DNA of 64,000 bases from Streptomyces sp. NBC_00377 (lineage in GTDB: Bacteria > Actinomycetota > Actinomycetes > Streptomycetales > Streptomycetaceae): contig NZ_CP107958.1 of the NCBI RefSeq assembly GCF_036075115.1, positions 1,240,001 through 1,304,000 on the forward strand, given 5' to 3'. Positions within the stretch are counted from its first letter, which is position 1. Each line of letters starts with the position of its first letter. Made by a program: the position numbers and the translations under genes. Below are positions 38,607 through 48,200 of the stretch, one piece after another. The notes below the pieces were generated by a model that had not been told where the DNA came from, searched no databases, and saw nothing but the letters and a program-made list of their open reading frames with translations.

Positions 38607-39683
38607 TCAGCACGTCAACTCACCCGACGTCCCAGGTTCGTTGGCACCCGTGGAGAGTGAGATCTGCTTGACCTTGCCGGTGTAGTCACCCACGGCTCCG
38701 TCCTCGATCGATCCGTCGGAGTAGTAGAGGGCGGACGCCCAGGGCTCCGGATCCTGCTCCAGCTCGTCCATCAGTCCTTTCATCGTCGCCGTACGGAAGT
38801 TGGTGTTCAGGCAGCCGCCGTCCATGTACGACCAGTCCGGGTTGGTGCCCTCCGTCGGCTCTGTCGCCGTCGCGTCGGACGGAAGCAGGGCGAGCGCGGC
38901 CTTCCGCGCCCGGTCTTCGTCGACCGGGGACGAGAAGACGATGTCCACGTTGATCAGGTGTTCCTTCAGAGACGTGGCGGAGGGAGTGGCGCAGACGACC
39001 TCGTCCTTCGCCAGGCGGTAGGCCACGGGGTCGCCGATGGGCATTCCCGTCTGCGCCGCGCACGCCTTGGACCACGAGACGCGCGGATAGCGTCCGTCCC
39101 ACCAGGTCAGCGGCGATGCGAGGCCCCGGCCGCCCAGGTCGTCCTCGGACGGTCCGCCGAGGGTCTGCTCGGGAAGCGGGGTTTCCTTCAACGGGGTGAC
39201 GTGGGGACAGAACTCCGTGCGCAGGAAGTCGGCCATCGCGGCGGCCTGGTCCTCGGTCGCACCGTCCGCCTCGTCCGAGTACCGGACGCCTTCCCATGTC
39301 CGGTATCCGACGGTCACGTTGCGGCACGTGGTGACCTGGACGACCGCGAGCCCACGGCGGTCCTCCAGGTCGGTCTCGACACCCACACCGAGGCCGTAGT
39401 TGTTGGCGTCGCCGATCTCGCCGAGCCGGTTGACCAGCGCGTCGTCGACACCGGCGGCCGCCAGGAAGTCCTCCATCGAGAGGTGGTCCCCGGTCGCTGC
39501 CTCCGCCGGCGCGGGGTCCGTGTCCGACTCGTCGGCCGGTGCGGTCGACTCCGTCCCGGTCACGTCCTCCGGGACGGCGGAGGTGTGCGCGGTGGAGGGC
39601 TCGGTGTCGCTCCCGCAGCCGCCGACGGCGAGCACGGCGGCGACGAGCAGGGCGGTGCCGGCGGCACGGCTGTATCGGGGCAT
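38607..39683 (-). CDS. Secreted lipoprotein of unknown function
   Basis: The 358-residue precursor begins MPRYSRAAGTALLVAAVLAVGGCGSD: a basic N-terminus, hydrophobic core and lipobox VGGC with Cys23 as the lipid site. A Ser/Thr/Asp/Glu-rich linker follows, then a folded domain with six further cysteines (VTTCRN, EFCPHV, KACAAQ, VVCATP, GGCLNT and terminal LTC) that probably form disulfides outside the membrane. The ATG at 39683 follows GGAG by seven bases and fits the signal peptide; the 46-residue longer frame does not. It may be a host gene within the island rather than a defence part. Confidence 0.78.
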   Translation of the reverse strand: MPRYSRAAGTALLVAAVLAVGGCGSDTEPSTAHTSAVPEDVTGTESTAPADESDTDPAPAEAATGDHLSMEDFLAAAGVDDALVNRLGEIGDANNYGLGVGVETDLEDRRGLAVVQVTTCRNVTVGYRTWEGVRYSDEADGATEDQAAAMADFLRTEFCPHVTPLKETPLPEQTLGGPSEDDLGGRGLASPLTWWDGRYPRVSWSKACAAQTGMPIGDPVAYRLAKDEVVCATPSATSLKEHLINVDIVFSSPVDEDRARKAALALLPSDATATEPTEGTNPDWSYMDGGCLNTNFRTATMKGLMDELEQDPEPWASALYYSDGSIEDGAVGDYTGKVKQISLSTGANEPGTSGELTC

Positions 39684-39839
39684 GGGGCAACTCCGTGTGC
39701 GGTGAACAGGACTGGCTGATTGGCTGGTTGCCGGCTGTGGCGCCGAACTCCGCGTGCGGCGTATACGGAGGGCGGCATCACGTCTGCGGTCGGACCGCAC
39801 CAAGGATCCCGAGGACGGCACTCATGGCGGGAACACCGC

Positions 39840-41480
39840 TCACTTCGGCCTCTTCTCCGGTCGAGCGCCGTCGACTCCGGGCAGGGGACGTGCACCCTGC
39901 AACGGGTTCTTCGCCTTCTTCCCCTGCTGCGTCTTCTTTGCTCGCGCCGACTGCTTCGCGTCCGCCGTCTTCTTCGCGTCCGCCGTCTTCTTGGCGCGCC
40001 GGCTCTGCCTCGGCTTCCGCGCCGGTGTGTCCGGTCGGCTGTCCAGCCAGCGGCGGGTGGTCGCCATCTCGGTGACCAACTGGGTACGTTGCGGTTCCGG
40101 CAGCCTCGTCAGCGCCTCCTCCGCCCGCACCATGAGAGCGGCTGCGCGCTTCGGCCCCCGTCTCTGCCGTGCGCTGCGCAGAGCATGCCGAATCTCGGTG
40201 TCGCGGTACAGGGGAACACCGGCGAGGCCCTCCGGCTCCGGCTTCGGCCGGGCCGCGGACTCTCGAACCAGGCCGCCCTTGACATGGACGATGGTCTGGC
40301 GCTGAGCGGGCTCCGCACTCTGCTGCGCGGCGAGCTGACCGTCCACGGTGAGCGGCAGCCTCGGCGGTGCCGTGCGGGACGGTACCCCGTACACGGCGAA
40401 CGCCCGGTCCGCCTCACGCTGGCACCATCGTCTGAGTACCGCCGCCGTCGCGGGAACCCCGCAACCGACGGCGGCGACCACATCCCCCACGTAAGGCGGC
40501 GCGTCACCCTCCCCGGTCCTGATCAGCGCCGACAGTAGCGGGCTCCCCTCATCGCCGCCGGCCTCCTCCACGGCGACCAGCAGACCGATGCGGTCCGGGA
40601 CCGACAGCCCGAGCAGGTCGCTTCCGGCGGTTCGGGCCAGCGCCTCCCAGGTGGGCCGGGTCCGGAACCTCGCGGCGCTCGTCAGCGCATCCTTCAGCGC
40701 TAACACCTGCTTTTCGCGGGACCGCCGCACAGGCGCTGACCCGCGCCTGACTCCCGCCTCGGCGGCCGGGCCGGTACCCGAACGCCGTCGCGGCTCCATT
40801 CCCGGGACCCGGAGCCCCGCAGGGGTCATCGCACAGGCATCGAGGGGCACCCAGTCGGTGCTGCGCCGGGGGTCCTCCGCCCTGAGACGGATGCGTCGTA
40901 CCGCACCGTGCGTCTCGAAGCGGAAGCGGAGCAGGTATCCGTACTCGTCGTACAACTCCTCCATTGTCTCCGGCTGGGCCGCGCCCGGACCGAAGACCCA
41001 GTCGAGGGTAGCCGATTCACCGGAGAGCCTCTGGCGGGCCTGGTACCACTCGGCGTGCGCGAGCCTGCTGAACTGGAAGCGCACATGCTGCTTGGCCGCC
41101 CCCACCTGGAAGTCGACGGCGTCTCCGGGGCCGGATCCGAGGTCGCGTGAAGTGGTCTGCCCCTGCCGCCTGTTGAGTCCGGCCCATGCGGCGAGGTCGT
41201 CCTTGATGAACAGGTGGTCCGCGCTGGCCGCGCCGGTGGCCGTACGGTGGCAGGAGGTGTGGGGTCGGTGAGCGAAGTGGCAGACCTTGTCGCGGTACAG
41301 ACGGTCCGACAGCTCGTTGCCGCAACCGCCTAGCTGGGTTCCGCACCAGTAGGTGTAGGCGGGGTGGCGTCGGCGCCAACGGGTCAGTTCGTCGGCGTCC
41401 GTCGGCAGGATGATCGCGCGTCCCGAGTTCCGGCTCCCGATCACCGCGGTCTGCACGAGTCTGCCGTCTGAGCCGTTCAC
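39840..41480 (-). CDS. CoiA-like competence/nuclease-family protein with lysine-rich tail
   Basis: The ~546-residue protein has an N-terminal cysteine segment (TYWCGTQLGGCGNELSDRL, residues ~50-70), then VCHFAHRPHTSCHR and HLFIKDDLAAW, as in CoiA-like zinc/nuclease proteins. A strand DAVDFQVGAAKQHVRFQFSR near residue 125 could hold the PD-(D/E)XK-type core. The last ~60 residues include tandem KKTADA units and many lysines, fit for DNA binding; the matching DNA repeat is near 39931-40020. The GTG at 41480 is chosen because GGGGGGAATTC precedes it and the promoter lies at 41539-41567; the ATG at 41552 would fall inside that promoter. Confidence 0.65.
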   Translation of the reverse strand: MNGSDGRLVQTAVIGSRNSGRAIILPTDADELTRWRRRHPAYTYWCGTQLGGCGNELSDRLYRDKVCHFAHRPHTSCHRTATGAASADHLFIKDDLAAWAGLNRRQGQTTSRDLGSGPGDAVDFQVGAAKQHVRFQFSRLAHAEWYQARQRLSGESATLDWVFGPGAAQPETMEELYDEYGYLLRFRFETHGAVRRIRLRAEDPRRSTDWVPLDACAMTPAGLRVPGMEPRRRSGTGPAAEAGVRRGSAPVRRSREKQVLALKDALTSAARFRTRPTWEALARTAGSDLLGLSVPDRIGLLVAVEEAGGDEGSPLLSALIRTGEGDAPPYVGDVVAAVGCGVPATAAVLRRWCQREADRAFAVYGVPSRTAPPRLPLTVDGQLAAQQSAEPAQRQTIVHVKGGLVRESAARPKPEPEGLAGVPLYRDTEIRHALRSARQRRGPKRAAALMVRAEEALTRLPEPQRTQLVTEMATTRRWLDSRPDTPARKPRQSRRAKKTADAKKTADAKQSARAKKTQQGKKAKNPLQGARPLPGVDGARPEKRPK

Positions 41481-41538
41481 GAATTCCCCCCGGGCCACGC
41501 GCGCCTGCCGGGAAGGCGGGCAACGGTGGATCGCCACC

Positions 41539-41567
41539 AGTATGTGACCCATGTACTCAGTTCACAA
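41539..41567 (-). promoter_or_regulatory. Promoter of the CoiA-like gene with shared repeat (copy d)
   Basis: On the minus strand, -35 TTGTGA (41567-41562) and -10 CATACT (41544-41539) are spaced by 17 bp. Copy d, TGTGAACTGAGTACA (41566-41552), overlaps the -35. This is the best promoter geometry among the six copies and sets the CoiA-like start downstream at 41480. Confidence 0.68.
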
Positions 41568-41659
41568 GAGGCCAGCGACCACTTCGATCATTCGAGCCAC
41601 GGTCGGGTGGCCGGTGGCATAGGTTCAGCGATCGTCGGAATCCGAGGTCGGGAGGGCAC

Positions 41660-42028
41660 ATGCAGAAGGGCACGCTGGAGTACGAGCAGGCTCTGGACGC
41701 CGTGATCGAGATCCTGCGTTCACGGGCACGCCAGGGCGCGGCGCCCCTTTCGTACGGTGATCTGAGCAGCGAACTGGCACGGCTCGGTCATCACGTCACC
41801 GCCCACGAGGGCCCCATGCCTTACCTGTTGGAGGACGCCTCGGTGCTGGAAAGCCCCGATGGATCACTGCCCCTGCTGTCGGCACTCGTGGTGCTGAAGG
41901 ACAGGGGCTGGCCGTCCGGCGGCTTCTTCAAGCTGGCCCGACGGCGGCCGTACGGGCGCTCGGGTGACGACGCGCTGCTGTGGATGCGGGAACTCAAGGC
42001 GCTAGCGGAGCACTACGCAGGCCGCTGA
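41660..42028 (+). CDS. Small protein of unknown function
   Basis: The 122-residue product begins MQKGTLEYEQALDAVIEILRSRARQG and is mainly helical, with YGDLSSELARLG suggestive of a small winged-helix-like fold. GGGAGGG lies just upstream of the ATG. It is divergent from the CoiA-like gene and shares the region containing operator copy d. No known family was recognised. Confidence 0.65.
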   Translation: MQKGTLEYEQALDAVIEILRSRARQGAAPLSYGDLSSELARLGHHVTAHEGPMPYLLEDASVLESPDGSLPLLSALVVLKDRGWPSGGFFKLARRRPYGRSGDDALLWMRELKALAEHYAGR

Positions 42029-42133
42029 CGCTCGCTTCGTCAGCGCTCCCATTCTCAACAAAGGCACTGCTGTCCCGGCGAGCCAGTCAGTGCCCTCTCT
42101 GGCCAAGTCAGCAGAAATCCTTATGCTCTGGCC

Positions 42134-42904
42134 ATGACATCCGGATTGACGCCTCAACACACCCTTCGGACCTGGCTGTTGAATGTGCTGGCGGAGTTGG
42201 GGGGCAGTGCACCAACCGGTCGCGCACTCAAGCACATGGAACAACGCTACGGGACACTCCTCTCGTCCGAAGACCAGGAAGGAACGGAGCGAGACAATGA
42301 GCCCAAATGGCACAACAGAACCAGGTTTGAGCGAAAGAGGATGGAACGATCCGGTCTCCTGGTTCCGGCCCGGGAGTCACGTGGCGTCTGGACACTGACT
42401 GAAGCGGGCTGGGACCAGCTTCACCTCCCCGGAGACACGAACGCCGGGGTCGGGGCGGGGACGGAGGATCCCCCCGGGCCATCCGCACACACGCCGAAAG
42501 GAGACGAGGCACCCTCACGCGCCGAACAGACGACTCAACGCATAGTCAGGAGTACTGCCGTTGCGGACTATGTGAAACGAGTGCACGACTACAGTTGTCA
42601 GGTTTGCGGCATTCGGCTTGCAACACCAGCGGGAGCGTACGCAGAAGCAGCACACATCCGAGCCCTGGGACGCCCTCACGATGGGCCCGACATCCCAGCC
42701 AACGTACTCTGCCTGTGCCCGAACCATCATGTTCTCTTCGACTTCGGCATGTTGACCATAGGTAGTGATTTGACCGTCACTGATCACTCTCCTGGAGCTT
42801 CGCCACGTCGACTCAGAGAGATACCGGAGCACACAATCGACCGCCAGTACCTGGCATACCACCGCGCCCACCACAACGGAACAGCGCGGCCATTTACCTC
42901 GTGA
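42134..42904 (+). CDS. HNH endonuclease with N-terminal winged helix (Mrr-like)
   Basis: The 256-residue protein has an N-terminal winged helix (residues ~5-90, GLLVPARESRGVWTLTEAG) of the kind found in Mrr-type proteins. After a linker comes an HNH nuclease: CQVCGIRL near residue 156, EAAHIRALGRPHDGPDI near 172, and the metal-binding CLCPNHHVLFD near 193. This layout fits a Type IV-like restriction enzyme cutting modified DNA; specificity is unknown. Base composition is clearly lower in GC than its neighbours (30 of 60 in the line starting at 42541), a sign of recent transfer. Confidence 0.82.
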   Translation: MTSGLTPQHTLRTWLLNVLAELGGSAPTGRALKHMEQRYGTLLSSEDQEGTERDNEPKWHNRTRFERKRMERSGLLVPARESRGVWTLTEAGWDQLHLPGDTNAGVGAGTEDPPGPSAHTPKGDEAPSRAEQTTQRIVRSTAVADYVKRVHDYSCQVCGIRLATPAGAYAEAAHIRALGRPHDGPDIPANVLCLCPNHHVLFDFGMLTIGSDLTVTDHSPGASPRRLREIPEHTIDRQYLAYHRAHHNGTARPFTS

Positions 42905-43321
42905 CAAACACACTCACGCTTGGGTCCTACGTTCCGGAGCGTGGGGGGGGCGTCGCGAGCGAAATCCGGCTCGTACGGGTTCTGCTACGTCGGTTCGCCG
43001 CGAGAGGACGTCAGAAAGACGATCGGTGCGGCAGGGCAGGTTTGCACACTTCTCGGATGATCGTGTCGCGCCCTGTGTAGAAGTATCTCCTCACGCGGAC
43101 TTCACTCTGTGGCCCGTCGCCGACGCCGAACGGTACGGCTTCCTACCGCTCCACGGTGAGCTCAATGCCGCCGAGGTCGGCGCGGCGGTCGCGAGCGTCG
43201 GCCAACACTTGGGCCGCCCGTCATCTGTCGGACCGGGCAAGCGAGGTCACAGCCGCGTTGGCCCGGGGCTTGCTCTTGGACGCGACGGTCGTGTCGTTAG
43301 CTCCGCCCGTGTCGTAAGTCC
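42905..43321. other. Stretch without a secure gene
   Basis: A 99-codon frame opens at 43026 with GTG (DFTLWPVADAERYGFLPLHGEL), but it lacks a convincing ribosome binding site and any recognised domain, and its last third looks like the reverse of the convergent gene's tail. It may be a decayed remnant. A short inverted repeat CACGCT/AGCGTG occurs near 42913-42941. Nothing else is visible. Confidence 0.4.
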
Positions 43322-43852
43322 CTAGCTCTCGCGCACCTGGCCGACGGCCTCGGTCCGGGCGTGGACTGGTCGGGGGTGCGGCGAGAGGTTCAGCGGTTGG
43401 TGTCGTACCTCCGCCCAGACGGTCTTGGTGTAGTCGTCGGGAACGTCGCATCCCCAGCGGTCGGCGTACACCTCGACCAGTAGCAGGCCACGCCCGGAGG
43501 AGGCGTCGACGGCCGGCGGCCCCAGATTCGTAGGCCGAGGGGGACGTCGTTCCGGGCGGGTGTCCGTCACCTCGACACGGAAGCGGTCGGGCAGGAGGAG
43601 CAGCGCCAGCCGGAAGTCCCGGCCGGGGAGGCTGCCGTGGCGGACCGCGTTCGACGCCAGCTCGGCCGTGACGAGGGCGACGGCACGGGCCGGGTCGGCG
43701 TCGTACGGGAGGTCCGTCCACTCGGTGAACTGCTGGACGGCGAGCCGGCGGGCGAGGCGGGCGCCGCGTCTGGTGGCGCTGAAGCGCAGGGTCAGTTGGC
43801 GGGCCGGAGCGTGAAGCGGCTTCGCCTCGTCGGTGAGGTGATGGTGGGTCAC
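43322..43852 (-). CDS. Anti-sigma-type histidine-kinase-like ATPase
   Basis: The 176-residue protein has the HATPase_c_2 fold of RsbW-like anti-sigma kinases: ALVTAELASNAVRHGSLPG (N box, Asn in SNAVRHG) near residue 65, then RVEVTDTRP (G1-type Asp) near 100 and GRGLLLVEVYADRWGC near 125. Streptomyces carry many such orphans beside DUF5753/DUF397 genes, as here, where it is divergent from the regulator. The GTG at 43852 is a weak start with no clear ribosome binding site. Confidence 0.88.
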   Translation of the reverse strand: MTHHHLTDEAKPLHAPARQLTLRFSATRRGARLARRLAVQQFTEWTDLPYDADPARAVALVTAELASNAVRHGSLPGRDFRLALLLLPDRFRVEVTDTRPERRPPRPTNLGPPAVDASSGRGLLLVEVYADRWGCDVPDDYTKTVWAEVRHQPLNLSPHPRPVHARTEAVGQVRES

Positions 43853-44079
43853 GGTGTCAGCGTGACGGGGTGGATGGCCCGCTGACCAGGTACGACGGCC
43901 GTACGTCGTCCTCGTCGTACGGAGTGGGCAGCCTGCCGTGGGTTCGGTTGTACGGGGCTTGTACGGGCGTTGTACGGGTCCGGCGCGTGTCCCGGTTCAC
44001 GCGCCTCGCGTTGGACATGGACCGGTGGCGAGGGCGGCCGTGGGCGGGGCGCGGAACGGGATGGGAAGGGCGTGGGACT

Positions 44080-44949
44080 GTGAGGACGGTACGGGACGTA
44101 CGGGAGACGCGGACGGGGCGGGGCGCGAAGACCAAGGACGAGGGGCCTGATGTGCCGGGCGTGTGGTCGGCGTACGGGGTGCTGTTGCAGTACCTGCGCA
44201 AGCGGGCCGGGTTGAACCAGCAGCAACTCGGGGACGCGATCGGCTACTCGCTGGAGCAGGTCGCCTCGGTCGAGCAGGGGCGGCGGCCGGCGAAGGTCGC
44301 GTTCACAGCGGCGGCGGAGCGGGTGTTGGAGGCGGGCGGGGTTCTGGAGGCGCTTCAAGGGGAGGTGGATCGGGCGAAGTTGCCGAGGTTCTTCCGTAAC
44401 GTCGCACTGTTGGAGGCGGAGGCGCTGAGCAGGTTCTCGTACGATCCCCTCCTCATCCCCGGGCTGTTGCAGACGGAGGCTTACGCGCAGGCGCTGCTTG
44501 AAGCTCACTTCCCGCCCTTGGACGACGAGACCATCGAGGAACGCGTTGCAGCCCGTCTGGCACGGCAGAGCCTGCTGACTCGCAAGAGCCCGCCCGTGGT
44601 CTTCGTGTTCGTGGTCGAGGAGGACGCACTTCGACGTGTGGTGGGCAACAAGGCGGTGATGCGCGAGCAGTTGGAAAGCCTGCTGGCATGCTCGCAGAGG
44701 CGTAACGTCGAACTCCAGATCATGCCAACCGCCCGGGGTGCCCACAGCGGACTCAACGGGCCCATGGTGTTGCTGGAGTCGATGGACCGCACGCGACACG
44801 TCTACATCGATACGCAGGGTGTGGTGACCGTCAGGTCCAATGAGGATGAGGTCAGCGAGTTCTGGCTGCGGTATGGGATGCTGCGCACGCAGGCCCTCAA
44901 CACCGAGGAGTCCGCCCGTCTCATCGAGCGCATGGCAGGGGAGCTATGA
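44080..44949 (+). CDS. Helix-turn-helix regulator with DUF5753 (WhiJ/BldB-type partner)
   Basis: The ~289-residue protein has an XRE helix-turn-helix near residues 30-85 (LRKRAGLNQQQLGDAIGYS, then VASVEQGRRPA). A DUF5753 domain follows: LIPGLLQTEAYAQALLEAHF, LTRKSPPVVFVFVVEEDALRR and LQIMPTARGAHSGLNGPMVLLE. The GTG at 44080 follows GGAAGGG; the longer frame from 43870 adds a Gly/Arg-rich leader unlike the family. The stop overlaps the DUF397 ATG by 4 bp. Pairs of this kind act in developmental and antibiotic regulation in Streptomyces; the target here is unknown. Confidence 0.88.
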   Translation: MRTVRDVRETRTGRGAKTKDEGPDVPGVWSAYGVLLQYLRKRAGLNQQQLGDAIGYSLEQVASVEQGRRPAKVAFTAAAERVLEAGGVLEALQGEVDRAKLPRFFRNVALLEAEALSRFSYDPLLIPGLLQTEAYAQALLEAHFPPLDDETIEERVAARLARQSLLTRKSPPVVFVFVVEEDALRRVVGNKAVMREQLESLLACSQRRNVELQIMPTARGAHSGLNGPMVLLESMDRTRHVYIDTQGVVTVRSNEDEVSEFWLRYGMLRTQALNTEESARLIERMAGEL

Positions 44950-45152
44950 GCAGCGACCAGCACACTTCTCAGGCCGCCGAACTGGATTGGTTCAAGAGCA
45001 GCTACAGCGGGACGAACGGTGGCGACTGCGTGGAGGTGGCTGCCGGCCTGAACGGCGTGTACGTGCGGGACTCGAAGGTCACGGGTGGCGGGCCAATGCT
45101 GCGGGTCGGCCGGGGTGAGTGGGCGGCGTTCGTGGCGCTTGCGGTGGAGTAG
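44946..45152 (+). CDS. DUF397 protein
   Basis: The 68-residue product is a standard DUF397 protein: LDWFKSSYSGTNGGDCVEVA followed by VYVRDSKV and WAAFVALAVE. ATGA overlap with the DUF5753 regulator shows translational coupling. DUF397 proteins usually modulate their XRE partner; direct evidence for this pair is lacking. It is followed by a strong terminator. Confidence 0.93.
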   Translation: MSSDQHTSQAAELDWFKSSYSGTNGGDCVEVAAGLNGVYVRDSKVTGGGPMLRVGRGEWAAFVALAVE

Positions 45153-45177
45153 GGCCGAGTACGGCTTCTGAGCGGAA

Positions 45178-45224
45178 CGACGGGCTCGCTCGCGTCACTT
45201 GAGGTGACGCGAGCGAGCCCGTTG
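45178..45224. terminator. Very strong bidirectional hairpin between DUF397 and drmMI
   Basis: An 18-bp perfect stem (45181-45198 with 45204-45221) encloses a 5-base loop, and three more pairs extend it to 45178/45224. It sits between convergent genes and should stop transcripts from both sides. Confidence 0.9.
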
Positions 45225-45237
45225 TCATGCTGCCGGC

Positions 45238-48200
45238 TCAGAACAGGGCGCCCTCAGCGCCCTCACCGAAACCCGACCCACCTCGCGCGGCGAGCTGCTC
45301 TTGGCGCTTCCGGATCGCCTCGGGGGACGGCGGGGGCAGGTCGGGGTGCTTCTCTCGCGCCTTCTTCTCCGTCACGCCTTTATGTATACCGAGGTGAATC
45401 TCGTCGGCGTATGCCTGGTGGTTCAGCTGACGAAGGCGATCGATGATCTCGGTTCGTGCGAGGAGCCCGATGGTGTACCGAGTGCCTTGGTCGGTCTCGT
45501 GGAAGCCGTGGTCGAGGGGGGACGTCTCGTGGGTCGGATCGGCGGTCCGAGTCTCCCCGGAATCGTCCAGGAGGTCGAGCCAGCCGTAAGCCTCGATTGT
45601 GGCTCGGTCGATCTCATCGTGGATACGGCGGAGGTCGACGATGTCCTCGTCTTGGCACTCAGGATTGTGGACCATGTTGTAGGTCGTGGTGAGACCCATG
45701 TTCCTGGAGAGCATTAGGTCACGGCGGAAGGTGTCGAGGTGGGCACCAGCGGCGCGGAGCCGGGAATTGAGAGAGGGTCGGACGAGAGTTGCAAAGACAT
45801 CCGTGGGGGTGTACCGAAGGTCGCCCTTCATGGTGGAGGCCCGGTCAAGGGCCCACCAGTAATGTGGCGCACTAGACAGAACAGCCAACAGTGCACTGTC
45901 GTCGGACGCGATCACGACCGTAGCATCGCTAAATACCTGGCCTGTCGTAACCATAGCTGGCATCACCACGTGCGTGTGCCGAGTAATAACCATGCAGCGA
46001 TCAAGCGGCTCGATAGCTTTGCGCATCTCAGGAGCGGGACGAGTAAATCGCCACCAGATCTCACGTCGACTCTTATCCTTACTCTTCTCCCTCTCCGGTT
46101 TCACCTCGCGAATGACTTTAGCCATCGCCTTTTCATAAAGCTGCGCGTCTTCCAAGGAGCGCGTCTGAAAGTCAATAATCCAGCGGTCAGTACCATGCTT
46201 GGGGTGCTGATTAACGTCCTGACCATTGAGATAGGGGAAAAGGACATCCTCGTATCGACTGTCCTCCGCAATCCACTGACGCGCCTCTGACTCCGCCAGA
46301 GTGAAACCCATGCCTAGCACATACGAACCGATGAATGCAATTCCGTCATTGCCTTCCAGAGATTCGGCCCACGAGGCCTCCCTAGTTGCAGGATTCAGCG
46401 ACGTCGAAATACCGTTTGGCACTACAGCATCACCCAAAACATATTCAGCGGAATCCGCCATGGGTGCCTTACTTGTCCACACCGCACAGTACTCAAGAAC
46501 TGCCGAATTAGACGGCCACGGTTTGCTTTTGATAGCTCGACGAATGGCGACTCCGTCGGCCCCTAGCTTGTCAAGACCAACCTCGCGGGAGTCGCCTTGA
46601 GCCAAAGTATTCGTCGCAATCAGGCCAGTAAGCCCTCTATCGTTCAACAGCTGATGAACCCGCAGCTCGAAGTACGCGGCTAGGTCGGCACTCCCGCGCT
46701 TGCCGCTCGCAATGTAGTCGACCATGTACTCACGATGGGCTTCGCCCATCGCGCCAGTGAGCTTCTGCCCCCCAAGGAACGGCGGGTTTCCCACAATCGC
46801 ATCGAACCCACCCCTGCGCGAAAACACCTCCGGAAACACCAACGGCCAATGCACCGGCCGCCGCTCCAACGCCCCCTCCGGCAGCTCAGCCCCCAGCCAC
46901 TCCTCCGCCGTAGCCCGAGCCGCCCTCACCACCTCGGAGTCGTCCTCGACCCCGTCCTCCATGATCCGCTGCACGATCCACGCAGCCCGAGGGAACAGGT
47001 CCCGAACCCGTTCCCCACCCTCCTCCTCGTACCAAGGCACCCGCCCCGAAGCGCAAGTGGCCAGCGCCGCCCCCGCGATCAGGTCCCCCACCAGCCGCAG
47101 TCGCCGCGAGTGCCGGTTGACCTCCTCCAACCGCTCCCGCTTCTCCTGGAGCGCCGGCAGGTCAACCCCCTTCACGGCCGTGATCGCCAACCGCTCTCGC
47201 GTGAGCTGGTCCACCAACTGCCGTGCCTGTTCGGCCAGTACGTCGGTCTGCCCGCTCGGCTTCATGTGCACCGACTGGATCTGCTCCATGTCGTGCACGC
47301 CGAGCAACGAGTCCCCCGCCACCAACCGGTCGTCCAGGAACGTGAACGGTCGCCCCGGGTCCATCGACACCAGCCACAGCGACAGCTTGGCCATCTCCAC
47401 TGCCATCGGGTTGATGTCGACGCCGTACAGGCAGTGCTCGATGATCTGGCGGCGCGCCTCGACGACCACCGGGTCCTGCTCCGCGTCCGCCGCTGTCACC
47501 GCGTCCACGGCCCGGCCCGCCCGGTACGCCATCGCGTCCGCGCGGCCCTCGGACTCCCACGCCTCGATCAACCGATCCGCCAGGTAACGGCAGGCCGCCA
47601 CCAGGAACGCCGCCGAGCCCATCGCGATGTCCGCAACCTTCAGGTCGAGGATCTGGTCCGCCGACTTCAGCCGCCACTCCCCCGTGTCCGCCGTCTGGAG
47701 CGGGCCGGGCTCGTACACCAGGGGCTCCAGCGCGTGCAGCACGACCTCCTCCGCGAGGAAGCGGGGGGTGTAGTGCGTGCCCGTGTTCTTGCGAAGCGAG
47801 GACTCCGTGACGTACAGCGCGCCGTTCGGGATGACCGTCGGCAGGCCGCGCAGATCGTCGCGGAGGATGCCGACGAAGGGCAGGAGCCGTTCCGTCAGCG
47901 CCGGGTCCTTGGTCACGGCGTTCAGGCGGCGACGGGCCTCCGCCGCGTCCTCCGTCCCCAGAGGAGCCAGCTTCTTCTCCAACTGGCCTGCCGTCGCCGG
48001 GGGCTTGGGGTCCTTCCACTTCTCGAAGACCGACTTCGCGAGCGTCTTCACCGAGCCGCCGGCCTTCGCCGCCAGCACCTCCAAGTCCCGCAGGGTGACC
48101 TCGTGTTCCAGACCCTCGGGGCCGATCAGCCCCACCATGTGCTCGGTTGCCCTGCGTCCGTCGAACGACAGCAGGCCCTCGTACACGTAACCGATCTGCT

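Noticed and set aside
43026..43325. 99-codon frame beginning GTG
   Set aside because: There is no clear ribosome binding site or domain and its end overlaps the convergent ATPase. Kept only as a possible remnant.
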